Shown here in pieces: positions 32,698-40,977 of a DNA stretch of 64,000 bases. The translations under genes and the position numbers were made by a program. Each line of letters opens with the position of its first letter. Positions within the stretch are counted from its first letter, which is position 1. The notes beneath the pieces were generated by a model. It was not told the origin of the DNA and searched no databases. It was given only the letters and a program-made list of their open reading frames with translations. Source of the stretch: Flavobacterium zepuense (GTDB lineage Bacteria > Bacteroidota > Bacteroidia > Flavobacteriales > Flavobacteriaceae); the NCBI RefSeq assembly GCF_007097145.1, contig NZ_VJVZ01000008.1, positions 124,001 to 188,000 of the forward strand, read 5' to 3'.

Positions 32698-33006
32698 ATG
32701 AACATAGACAAAATGGAATTTAACGCCTGGATGGAACGTGTAATGCAACGCTTTGACCTGCTTGCTGAAAAAATAATCCAGGTAGAACAACGCCACAACA
32801 GTATTGATGGCGAAGAATTACTGGACAACCAGGATGTGCTACTGATGCTGAAGATCAGTGCACGTTCCCTGCAACGCTACCGTTCCGGGGGGAGGTTGCC
32901 TTATTACACTATCAGCGGTAAACTCTATTACAAGCTTTCCGATGTGCACCAGTTTATCCGCGATAGCTTCCATGCGCCGCAACACTCGCGCAATGCCAAA
33001 GGCTGA
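32698..33006 (+). CDS. Small HTH (MerR/excisionase-like) DNA-binding protein
   Basis: From ATG 32698 (MNIDKMEFNAWMERVMQRFDLL) a 102-residue protein with a C-terminal helix-turn-helix of the helix_turn_helix_17 type: LLDNQDVLLMLKISARSLQRYRSGGRLPYYTISGKLYYKLSDVHQFI. Such proteins (XisB/HTH group of Bacteroidota elements) are common in conjugative elements and can control excision. The longer frame from 32593 is not used because it runs through the rteC terminator zone. Two near-direct repeats, AACTTGGCAG (32631) and AACTTGGCGG (32662), lie upstream and could be a promoter or operator pair. Confidence 0.75.
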   Translation: MNIDKMEFNAWMERVMQRFDLLAEKIIQVEQRHNSIDGEELLDNQDVLLMLKISARSLQRYRSGGRLPYYTISGKLYYKLSDVHQFIRDSFHAPQHSRNAKG

Positions 33007-33082
33007 CAAATAGCCGGTGCGACTACCATTGAAGCCCCTACAATAAAAGCATGGGATAGTTTTAGCATCTAAAAATTTCGCT

Positions 33083-34498
33083 ATGGCAGAAAAAGTGCAC
33101 ACCCCGAACCCTTCCGATGAGCTCAACGAAATGATGCTCGTTTTGGATAAAAAGGAGAATACCATCAAGGGGGTTACCGGTCTGTCAAAGGACGGCACCG
33201 TAAAAGCTAAGGCAATCGACGATAAGAAACAGCCCGACTTTATGCGTATAGAGCGGAACGGCGACTTCTTCACCAACTTCTTCGGAAACTTCATGCGCCA
33301 GCTTAAAGAGCCGACCCGTTTTGACTTTTTTCGTGTACCCTATGCCTTGGGAAAGGATATAGCCCTTGAACTGCAGTCGCACCTGGACAACCTCGGGAAA
33401 GATGCCCAAAAGCTCATTTCCAAATACGCCCTTAATTCAGAATATCAATTTAAAAATCGTAATACTATGGAAACAACGCCGTCAACACAGGAAACAAGCG
33501 AGTACAAATTTAAACCGGAACAGGTTAATTGGGAATCACTCGCCAATTTAGGAATTAGCAAGGAACGCCTTGAAAAAATGAACTTAATGGATCCCCTGCT
33601 TAAAGGGTTTAAGACTAACGATACGGTACCGCTTACCCTCACCATGGGGGATGCTGTGGCAAAACTCGATGCCAGGCTGTCCCTGCAGACCAATGATGCA
33701 GGACAGGTTGTAGTAGCCATGCATGGGATCCGTAAAGAACCCAACCTGAACTACCCGTTTTTCGGCCACGAATTTACCAAAGAAGACAAGGATAACCTTT
33801 TAAATACCGGTAACATGGGCAGGGTCGTTGACCTTTTCAACCAAAAGACCAGTGAGAATGTCCCTTCGATAATTAGTGTCGACCGTAAAACGAATGAGCT
33901 GGTAGCCTACAAGGCAGAATGGATAAAGATACCCGAGGAAATTAAGGGTGTGAAACTGGATGATGCCCAAAAACAAGTTTTGCAGGAGGGCAAACCGTTA
34001 CAGCTTGAAGGGATGACCGCAAAGAATGGTGCATCGTTCGATGCTACGGTACAGTTCAATGCCGATAAACGTTACGTAGAATTCCTGTTCGATAACAAGC
34101 CTGCGCAGGGCCAATCCCAGGGCAGGACGTATGATGAAGCCCCAAGGGAGTTCAGGGGTAAGGAACTTACCGATGACCAGTATAATAAATTGAAGGACGG
34201 GTTAACGGTCTATGTGAGCGGCCTTGTAGACAAAAACCAAAAGGAGTACCAGGGTTATATTACCTACAACAGTGAAAGCGGAAAAGTAGGCTTTTCATTC
34301 AACAACCCCTCAAAATCAAAAGAGGAGTCACTGCCTGCCGGAGCTACCCAGGCACCGCCTGCGGAAAACAAAGCCGGGCAATCTGCCACTGCTAAGGAAA
34401 ATGAAAAAGCGGGACAGAAAGACCCTGATGCGGGAAAACAACAGCAGCAACAAGAGCAGCAGGATGCCCCTGCAAAAAGTAAAGGAAGGAAAATGTAA
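33083..34498 (+). CDS. DUF4099/DUF3945 conjugative-element protein
   Basis: 471 residues. The N-terminus (ELNEMMLVLDKKENTIKGVTGLSKDGTVKA) and the following region match DUF4099; three similar blocks in the second half (LNYPFFGHEFTKEDKDNLLNTGNMGRVVDL, IKGVKLDDAQKQVLQEGKPLQLEGM and FRGKELTDDQYNKLKDGLTVYVSG) are the repeated DUF3945 units. The C-terminus is a low-complexity Gln/Lys-rich tail. Proteins of this type sit directly upstream of topB in many Bacteroidota elements, as here (17-base gap). The biochemical role is unknown; association with DNA processing is inferred from the constant neighbour. Confidence 0.8.
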   Translation: MAEKVHTPNPSDELNEMMLVLDKKENTIKGVTGLSKDGTVKAKAIDDKKQPDFMRIERNGDFFTNFFGNFMRQLKEPTRFDFFRVPYALGKDIALELQSHLDNLGKDAQKLISKYALNSEYQFKNRNTMETTPSTQETSEYKFKPEQVNWESLANLGISKERLEKMNLMDPLLKGFKTNDTVPLTLTMGDAVAKLDARLSLQTNDAGQVVVAMHGIRKEPNLNYPFFGHEFTKEDKDNLLNTGNMGRVVDLFNQKTSENVPSIISVDRKTNELVAYKAEWIKIPEEIKGVKLDDAQKQVLQEGKPLQLEGMTAKNGASFDATVQFNADKRYVEFLFDNKPAQGQSQGRTYDEAPREFRGKELTDDQYNKLKDGLTVYVSGLVDKNQKEYQGYITYNSESGKVGFSFNNPSKSKEESLPAGATQAPPAENKAGQSATAKENEKAGQKDPDAGKQQQQQEQQDAPAKSKGRKM

Positions 34499-34515
34499 CA
34501 CCAAAACGATGCATT

Positions 34516-36579
34516 ATGATAGCAGTACTTGCAGAAAAACCCAGCGTGGCCCGTGAACTGGCTGCGCTGTTAGGGGCAACAGTTAAAAAGGAAGGTTACC
34601 TTGAGGGCAACGGTTATGCCGTAACGTGGGCACTTGGACATCTGGTCGCCTTAGGCTTGCCGGAAGATTATGGTATTAAAGGATTTCAAAAAGAAAGCCT
34701 GCCCATCATTCCATCGCCATTTTTACTTACCCCCAGGAAAGGTTCCGGAAAAGAGCGCCTATTACCGGATAAGGGGATATTAAAACAACTGGTTGTTATT
34801 GGGGAATTATTTACAAAATGCGACAGTATCATTGTTGCCACAGATGCCGGACGCGAAGGGGAACTCATCTTCCGCTACATTTATGAGTACCTCAATTGCA
34901 GGAAGCCCTTTGAAAGATTATGGGTCAGTTCCCTGACTGAAAAGGCGCTTAACAACGGGCTGGCCAATTTGCTGGCAGGCAGCGATTTTGATAACCTCTA
35001 CCTTGCCGCCCGTGCCCGCAGCCGCGCTGACTGGTTGGTAGGCATCAATGCTTCACAGGCACTTAGCATCGCCGCCGGTTCGGGGGTGTATTCCCTTGGC
35101 CGTGTGCAGACCCCCACCTTGGGGCTAATTTGCAAAAGGTACGACGAGCATGAAAAATTCATCCCTGAAAAATACTGGCAGCTCCAGTTGCAGCATACAA
35201 AATCGTTTATTGATTTTAAAAGCGTTTCGGTTTTGGCCTGGGATGACAAGGCACAGGCAGAAGATGCCTTAAAATCCATACAGCGTAAAGGCCATGCGGT
35301 TGTTACCAGCGTAGAATCAGAAACAATGGAGGATCCGGCACCCTTGCTCTTTGACCTGACCGGCCTACAGAAGGAAGCCAACCGTAAATTTGGGTTCACC
35401 GCCTCCGAAACGCTGGAGATCGCACAGGGCCTTTATGAAAAGAAGTTCATAACCTATCCGCGTACCGGAAGCAAATACATTACCCAGGACCTATGGCCGG
35501 AGTTGCCCGGGCTGATCAGGGGGATGGAAAGTGATGCTGCCCTGGGAAAGCTACTTTCAAAGGTGAAATTTGGCAGGCTTAACAAACACATCGTTAACGA
35601 AGCGAAAGTCACCGACCATCATGGCCTGCTGGTTACCGAAAAAGTGCCCTCGGCGCTATCGGTAAAGGAAGGTACTATTTATCACATGATTGCACTGCGA
35701 TTGCTGGAAGCCGTGTCGGAAAGCTGTGTCCGGGAAGTTACCGATATCAGCCTGCAGGTGCTGCACTATGATTTCAAATTAAAGTCATCGAAAGTACTGG
35801 AACCCGGATGGCGCGGCATACAGGAGGAGTTCACCGATGCTGAAGCGTCAACAGATACCATTCCCGAAGTAAAGGCGGATGACCAAATCAGCATTACAGG
35901 AATTTCACTGCTTGAGAAGCAAACCAGGACACCGGAGCTGTATATTGAGGCCAGCCTCCTAAGTGCCATGGAGCATGTAATGGTTGACACTGACGACCCA
36001 AAATTGAAGCAGGCTATTAAACATGCAGGATTGGGCACACCAGCTACCCGTGCCGGTATTATCGAAGCCTTGCTGGGTAGGGATTATATTGAACGCAAAG
36101 GCAAAGCACTGCTGCCGACACCCAAAGGAGCGTCGGTCTATAGCCTTGTAGCTGACAAAAAGATAAGCTCGGCTACCATGACCGCTGAATGGGAACTCGC
36201 TTTAGCAGGTATTGAAGAAGGCGAACTGGACAGTGACGATTTTCAGCATAAAATAGAATCGTATGCAAGGGACGTTACTTTGGAATTGTTACAGGTACAG
36301 ATTAAAACGGAAGGTGTCCCCCAACTACTATGTCCCAGGTGCAACGAGCATCATTTACTGATAACCGAAAAGGTTGTTAAATGCCCTGAGGGTGATTGCG
36401 GCTGGCTGCAGTTCAGGAAGGTTTGTGGGGTATTGTTATCCCATGAAGAGATTGTAAACCTCATAAAAAACAAGCAGACCAGCGTGCTGAAGGGAATGAA
36501 AAGCAAGTCAGGTAAATCATTTACTGCGAAGCTTGTTCTAAATGAACAATCCGAGGTTACTTTTGCCTTTGAAAAGTGA
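34516..36579 (+). CDS. topB: Type IA DNA topoisomerase (TopB/topoisomerase III-like)
   Basis: 687 residues. TOPRIM start AVLAEKPSVAREL (3-15) and IIVATDAGREGELIFRYI (105-122); the active-site Tyr314 lies in KKFITYPRTGSKY. GRVQTPTLGLICKRYDEHEKF and GLGTPATRAGIIEALLGRDYI are further family blocks. The C-terminal zinc-binding remnant LCPRCNEHHLL...VKCPEGDCGWLQ follows. It relaxes or decatenates single-stranded or negatively supercoiled DNA; copies on conjugative elements are thought to help replication or transfer of the element. It is closed by a terminator shared with the converging H1-like gene. Confidence 0.93.
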   Translation: MIAVLAEKPSVARELAALLGATVKKEGYLEGNGYAVTWALGHLVALGLPEDYGIKGFQKESLPIIPSPFLLTPRKGSGKERLLPDKGILKQLVVIGELFTKCDSIIVATDAGREGELIFRYIYEYLNCRKPFERLWVSSLTEKALNNGLANLLAGSDFDNLYLAARARSRADWLVGINASQALSIAAGSGVYSLGRVQTPTLGLICKRYDEHEKFIPEKYWQLQLQHTKSFIDFKSVSVLAWDDKAQAEDALKSIQRKGHAVVTSVESETMEDPAPLLFDLTGLQKEANRKFGFTASETLEIAQGLYEKKFITYPRTGSKYITQDLWPELPGLIRGMESDAALGKLLSKVKFGRLNKHIVNEAKVTDHHGLLVTEKVPSALSVKEGTIYHMIALRLLEAVSESCVREVTDISLQVLHYDFKLKSSKVLEPGWRGIQEEFTDAEASTDTIPEVKADDQISITGISLLEKQTRTPELYIEASLLSAMEHVMVDTDDPKLKQAIKHAGLGTPATRAGIIEALLGRDYIERKGKALLPTPKGASVYSLVADKKISSATMTAEWELALAGIEEGELDSDDFQHKIESYARDVTLELLQVQIKTEGVPQLLCPRCNEHHLLITEKVVKCPEGDCGWLQFRKVCGVLLSHEEIVNLIKNKQTSVLKGMKSKSGKSFTAKLVLNEQSEVTFAFEK

Positions 36580-36595
36580 TTATTACTTTAATTGA

Positions 36596-36630
36596 AAAAG
36601 GCTTGCTGTAGTAAATACGGCAAGCCTTTT
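36596..36630. terminator. Bidirectional terminator between topB and the H1-like gene
   Basis: AAAAGGCTTGC (36596-36606) pairs with GCAAGCCTTTT (36620-36630). A-tract on one side and T-tract on the other make it usable for both converging genes. Confidence 0.8.
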
Positions 36631-36631
36631 A

Positions 36632-36808
36632 TTATTTTTTTGATTCCTCAAGAGAAACCTTACGGAATTCTTTCAGAAGCTTTTCAAGGTCAAGCGATGA
36701 TTTACGTGCCCTGGTACCCGCAGCCTTGTTGCTTTTTTCTACTTGTAGTTCTGCGTCAGCTTTAAAGGCTTCAAATTCTGTGCTCAATTTTTCGATTAGT
36801 TCTTTCAT
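36632..36808 (-). CDS. Histone H1-like small basic protein
   Basis: A 58-residue minus-strand gene from ATG 36806-36808: MKELIEKLSTEF at the start, then NKAAGTRARKSSLD and LLKEFRKVSLEESKK at the end. This closely resembles the short Bacteroidota protein annotated as histone H1, a helical, lysine- and alanine-rich nucleoid-type protein. It sits between topB and mobC, facing topB. It is usually a chromosomal gene, so an element-borne copy may help condense or protect element DNA, in the manner of plasmid nucleoid proteins. Confidence 0.8.
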   Translation of the reverse strand: MKELIEKLSTEFEAFKADAELQVEKSNKAAGTRARKSSLDLEKLLKEFRKVSLEESKK

Positions 36809-36905
36809 AATGGATTTAAAAATTTAGGGTGCAAAAATAGCACTTTATTTTTATCCGGGTAAGGGTAATCCGTTTGGTAATGGCAGAAGTACGCTGTAGT
36901 TTAAT

Positions 36906-36938
36906 AGCCTGTAATCGGAATATTTCCGATTACAGGCT
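36906..36938 (-). terminator. Hairpin after mobC, likely terminator
   Basis: AGCCTGTAATCGGAA (36906-36920) pairs perfectly with TTCCGATTACAGGCT (36924-36938), a 15-bp stem with a 3-base loop. It lies 18 bases beyond the mobC stop on the minus strand. The T-tract is weak. Confidence 0.6.
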
Positions 36939-36955
36939 TTAATTTAGACCGTTAT

Positions 36956-38962
36956 TTATTTTTTTGGCGTGGATATCAAATGTGCCAGGTCGGGATCATT
37001 CTTTATCCTTTGTAACTCCAGGTCAATAATATTTACAATATCCAGTTTAATTTGGCGGTAATTATCTTCTATATCCCGTTTCATGGTGTCCTTACCGTCT
37101 TTGCCGATAAATGACCTAATGTCCGGTATCTTTTGATAACGCTTTTCTTCCGCAGTTACCTTTTCTGTATCTACCACAATTTCCGAATGGAAAATCTTTT
37201 GTTCAATGCGTTCGTCAAAATTATCGGATACTGCGCCTACGAACATCCCCTGGGTCAGGGTTGAAATTTTAGAGGCCGGGATGAGGCTGTCCAACTGCGT
37301 GGAAATGGACGTAGACTTATCGCTTCGGTTAATGGTCATGCTCTGCCTTTTCTGCAATACCTTCCCGAAGCGCTCGGAAAGGTTCTTGGCGGTTTCCCCG
37401 ACTACCTGCCCACTAAAGATATTACCTACGGTGTTCTGTATCACCTTGCTTTCCTTATCGCCGTAATCGCGGGTAAGCTGCGAGTAATCCTGAAAACCGA
37501 GGCAGACCGCTACCTTGTTGCTGCGCGCTGTGGCGATCAGGTTATCCAGGCCACGGAAATAAATTGTGGGTAGCTCGTCGATTATCACAGAACTTTTCAG
37601 TTGCCCTTTTTTATTGATCAGCTTTACAATCCTTGAATTGTACAATCCGAGCGCAGCAGAATAGATGTTCTGCCGATCGGGATTATTGCCCACGCAAAGT
37701 ATTTTAGGTTCTTTGGGATTATTGATATCTAAAGTAAAATCATCCCCGGTCATTACCCAGTACAGCTGGGGTGAGATCATCCGTGACAGCGGGATTTTGG
37801 CCGAGGCAATCTGCCCCTGAAGCTGGTCCTGTGCGCCGCCCTGCCAGGCATCCATAAAGGGTGAAAGATAGTTTTCAAGGTCTGGATATGTCGTTAGGAT
37901 CGTAAAAACATCCGCATATTTCTTATTCAGCAGTTCTATCGCGTGCGGGAAAGTGCAGTACCTGCCATTGTCGTAGATCTTCAGGAACCATATGATCGCT
38001 GCCAGCAGGATAATCGGAGATTCGACGAAGAAATCCCCTTGTTTCTGTATCCAGCTTCGGTTCAGGTTCAGCATGATGGTATACGCTGATTCGTAGGCAT
38101 CCGAAATGTCCGTCATAAAATCGGGGTTAATGGGGTTACAGCGGTGGCTCTTTTTAGGGTCGTCGAAATTAATTACGTAGAATTTCGGTTGCACTTTATA
38201 CCCGTGGGTATTGTTGAGCAGGTGGTTGTAGGCAATGGTGGAAAGGTCGCTGAATTTAAAATCGTAGATGTACATGGAGAACCCTTTTTCGATATGCTGC
38301 CGGATGTAGTTATTGATGATGGCAAAGGACTTACCTGAACCCGGTGTTCCCAGTACCGTGGTTGCCCTGAAGGGGTTGACTACGTTTATCCAGCCCTCGT
38401 GCCATTTGCCATCATAGTAAAATTTAGTAGGGAGGTTGACCGAATACTCATTTTCCATCAACTGTGTTTCCTGAAGAAAGCTTTCATTTTCATTGTTGAA
38501 CACATCATCCATCAGGTTGTTCCGCAATAATCGTGACATCCATACACCTGACACCATCAGGGCAATGTATCCGGTGCCGGTAGTAACCATATATAAGGTC
38601 ACACCCATAGTGCCATAAGACCTCAGTAATGGCGTATTTAGGAAAAACAGAAGCAGGCCGACAGCAAGCATTCCATTAATTTTTCGCCAGGTTACCTTTT
38701 CATTTTTAACCCCTTTGGTACCCAGGCAGCTAAGCGCCAGCAGTACAAGCGCAAAAAGCTTGGAATATATGACCTGCGAAAATAAGCCTGCTTTTTCCTG
38801 GAAGCCTTTGAGTATCTTATTGACCAGTTGTAATGTCCAACCTTTATCGTAAAAGAAACCAAAACAGAACCAGTAAAAATGCATTAGTACCAGTAATATA
38901 CTTACTGCGCGCATGAAAGCCATTATCTTGGCCAACCCCCTTAAATCATCTTCTCCCTGCAT
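36956..38962 (-). CDS. mobC: MobC/TraG-type conjugative coupling protein (T4CP)
   Basis: 668 residues. N-terminal membrane helices (for example VSILLVLMHFYWFCFGFFY, LFALVLLALSCLG, MLAVGLLLFFL and MVTTGTGYIALMVSGVWM) are followed by a cytoplasmic ATPase with Walker A TTVLGTPGSGKSFAI (201-215), Walker B region SVIIDELPTIYFRGLDNLI and ATARSNKVAVCLGFQDYSQL. This is the TraG/TraD coupling-protein plan; the Bacteroidota member is called MobC. It links the relaxosome to the mating channel. In CTnDOT it is adjacent to mobB, while here the SDR/AraC pair lies between, so transcription of mobC must start in the 237-base gap at 38963-39199 or run through from mobB. Confidence 0.9.
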   Translation of the reverse strand: MQGEDDLRGLAKIMAFMRAVSILLVLMHFYWFCFGFFYDKGWTLQLVNKILKGFQEKAGLFSQVIYSKLFALVLLALSCLGTKGVKNEKVTWRKINGMLAVGLLLFFLNTPLLRSYGTMGVTLYMVTTGTGYIALMVSGVWMSRLLRNNLMDDVFNNENESFLQETQLMENEYSVNLPTKFYYDGKWHEGWINVVNPFRATTVLGTPGSGKSFAIINNYIRQHIEKGFSMYIYDFKFSDLSTIAYNHLLNNTHGYKVQPKFYVINFDDPKKSHRCNPINPDFMTDISDAYESAYTIMLNLNRSWIQKQGDFFVESPIILLAAIIWFLKIYDNGRYCTFPHAIELLNKKYADVFTILTTYPDLENYLSPFMDAWQGGAQDQLQGQIASAKIPLSRMISPQLYWVMTGDDFTLDINNPKEPKILCVGNNPDRQNIYSAALGLYNSRIVKLINKKGQLKSSVIIDELPTIYFRGLDNLIATARSNKVAVCLGFQDYSQLTRDYGDKESKVIQNTVGNIFSGQVVGETAKNLSERFGKVLQKRQSMTINRSDKSTSISTQLDSLIPASKISTLTQGMFVGAVSDNFDERIEQKIFHSEIVVDTEKVTAEEKRYQKIPDIRSFIGKDGKDTMKRDIEDNYRQIKLDIVNIIDLELQRIKNDPDLAHLISTPKK

Positions 38963-39112
38963 AATAAAATCGTTAACTATTCAGGTTTGAATTTAAAACG
39001 TCTGCAACGTAGTCATTGCATTTTGGCTGCGGATGGCAGCCAATGGCACTGCTGGTGCTGATTATTATTTTCAAGGATTTTCATCACGAAGTATCGTTAT
39101 TTGCAATCTTCA

Positions 39113-39143
39113 ATTCGACTACGATAATTCCTGATTTGACTAC
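39113..39143 (+). promoter_or_regulatory. Candidate AraC operator (two half-sites, 21-bp spacing)
   Basis: ATTCGACTAC (39113-39122) and ATTTGACTAC (39134-39143) are near-identical direct repeats 21 bases apart, two helical turns, 57 bases before the SDR start. Direct repeats of this spacing are typical of AraC-type binding; the araC gene lies just downstream of the SDR gene. Confidence 0.5.
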
Positions 39144-39199
39144 AACAACCGTATAAGTATAACGGAATTTTGCACTATTAAATCTTTAAAATAAAAATT

Positions 39200-39973
39200 A
39201 TGGAAACGAATAAAAAGAAGGTGGCACTTGTCACAGGCGCCAATACCGGTGTAGGGTTTCAGGTTGCCAAAGCACTGGCCGCTTCAGGTTATGTAGTATA
39301 TGTTGGAGCAAGAGACCTGCAAAAAGGGGATGCTGCGGCCTCTGAAATCGGCAGCCATACCAAAGCCATACAATTGGATATTACCGACACTGCGTCCATT
39401 AAGGCAGCAACAGCAAAAATTCAGGACGAATCGGGGTATCTTACCCTATTGGTTAACAACGCTGCCATTTCCCATGCCGGAAAAGAAGGGCGTACCATGG
39501 AAGAGGTATTAGGTGCCCAAAAGCCCAGTATTGCTTCTATTAGTGAACTGCGTACAGTATGGGACACCAATGTATTCGGCACACTTGCTGTAACGCAGGC
39601 AGTATTACCATTGCTACAAAATGCACCAGCTGCACGCATTGTTACCGTATCCAGTGCTTTGGGTTCACTTACCTTAAATGCAAATCCCCACAATCCGTAC
39701 CGGGCAGCATTTGACGCGGTATATGGGGCATCTAAAACGGCACTCAACGGCATTTTTCTGTCTTTAGCGAATGAACTCGAAAACACCAGCATCAAAGTCC
39801 ATTTGGTAAGCCCCGGTTTTACGGCAACGGCACTCAATAACTTTCAGGGGACTGATACTGTGGAACACGGCTCATTGGAACCAATACGCGTGGCACTGTC
39901 AGAAGACCTTTCCAATGGAAGTTTTACCGGACCCGCTGATTTTGCAGGTACAGATAATGCACTTCCCTGGTAG
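39200..39973 (+). CDS. Short-chain dehydrogenase/reductase (SDR)
   Basis: Classical SDR features: nucleotide-binding VALVTGANTGVGFQVAKAL (TGxxxGxG), the conserved NNAA motif in LLVNNAAISHAG, a catalytic Ser in VTVSSALGSL and the YxxxK pair in VYGASKTALNG. 257 residues is normal for the classical group. The substrate cannot be told. It is part of a two-gene insert with the AraC regulator between mobC and mobB, has its own terminator and a likely AraC operator upstream, so it behaves as an independently regulated cargo unit. Confidence 0.88.
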   Translation: METNKKKVALVTGANTGVGFQVAKALAASGYVVYVGARDLQKGDAAASEIGSHTKAIQLDITDTASIKAATAKIQDESGYLTLLVNNAAISHAGKEGRTMEEVLGAQKPSIASISELRTVWDTNVFGTLAVTQAVLPLLQNAPAARIVTVSSALGSLTLNANPHNPYRAAFDAVYGASKTALNGIFLSLANELENTSIKVHLVSPGFTATALNNFQGTDTVEHGSLEPIRVALSEDLSNGSFTGPADFAGTDNALPW

Positions 39974-39985
39974 TATTAAAAACAT

Positions 39986-40026
39986 AAAACCTATGGCAAT
40001 GCCAATACATACGCCATAGGTTTTTT
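39986..40026 (+). terminator. Intrinsic terminator after the SDR gene
   Basis: AAAACCTATGGC (39986-39997) pairs with GCCATAGGTTTT (40013-40024), followed by more Ts. It ends 16 bases before the araC gene. Confidence 0.85.
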
Positions 40027-40041
40027 ACTTAGATTTGAACA

Positions 40042-40956
40042 ATGAAAAATAAAAACATAGTACGGTTTCGCTCCATATCGGAAAGCCACGAAGCTTTTGG
40101 TTTACCCAAACCGCAGCATCCGCTCATAAGTTTGGTCCATTTCAATGAAAGCAATCCTTTTAATACGGAAATGGCACCTATTTATGATGTGTTGGATTTC
40201 TATAAGATCACCTTCATTACGCAAAACAGCGGCAGGTTGAAATACGGACAGGACTATTATGATTATAATGATGGCAGTATGCTGTTTACAGCGCCCAATC
40301 AATTGGTTGGCACTACCGAATACAACAGTAATACCTATGCGTACCTGTTGCTTATCCATCCTGATTTTTTGTTGGGCTATCCATTGGCAAAAAAAATCAG
40401 GCAGTACGGTTATTTTTCGTATTCGATGAATGAGGCCCTACATTTATCCAGCCAGGAAAGGGAAATTATATTATCGGTATATAAAATCATGGAACAGGAA
40501 ATCAATGCCCGTGTGGATGAGTTCAGCCAGGAAGTAATCGTTTCCCAAATTGAATTGTTGCTGAGTTATGTCAACCGTTTCTATAAACGTCAGTTCATTA
40601 CCCGTAAGGGGGTACATAATGATGTGCTGCAAAAAACAGAAACCCTTCTGGAAGACTATTTTACTTCGCAACAAACGATTGATCAGGGTGTACCAACGGT
40701 ACAGTTTCTTTCAGAGCAATTGCATTTGTCGGCCGGATATTTAAGTGACCTGCTCCGGTCACAGATAGGGCTAAACGCGCAACAATTCATTCACCTGAAG
40801 CTCATAGAAAAAGCGAAGGAAAAATTATCCACCACCCATTTAACCGTAAGTGAGATCGCTTTTGAACTGGGTTTTGAACATTCGCAATCCTTCAGTAAAT
40901 TGTTTAAGACAAAGACGAATCTCTCGCCCATAGAATTCAGGCAATCGTTTAATTGA
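40042..40956 (+). CDS. AraC family regulator, partner of the SDR gene
   Basis: The C-terminal AraC HTH is clear: VQFLSEQLHLSAGYLSDLLRSQIGLNAQQFIHLKLIEKAKEKLS, then LTVSEIAFELGFEHSQSFSKLFKTKTNLSPIEFRQSF. The N-terminal 150 residues form a cupin-type sensor (FYKITFITQNSGRLKYGQDYY and FTAPNQLVGTTEY). It lies 68 bases after the SDR gene, downstream of its terminator, so it likely has its own promoter and activates the SDR gene through the half-sites at 39113-39143. This regulator-plus-SDR pairing is common among Bacteroidota in general. The inducer is unknown. Confidence 0.85.
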   Translation: MKNKNIVRFRSISESHEAFGLPKPQHPLISLVHFNESNPFNTEMAPIYDVLDFYKITFITQNSGRLKYGQDYYDYNDGSMLFTAPNQLVGTTEYNSNTYAYLLLIHPDFLLGYPLAKKIRQYGYFSYSMNEALHLSSQEREIILSVYKIMEQEINARVDEFSQEVIVSQIELLLSYVNRFYKRQFITRKGVHNDVLQKTETLLEDYFTSQQTIDQGVPTVQFLSEQLHLSAGYLSDLLRSQIGLNAQQFIHLKLIEKAKEKLSTTHLTVSEIAFELGFEHSQSFSKLFKTKTNLSPIEFRQSFN

Positions 40957-40977
40957 GTGCCGGACAGTACTTGTATT

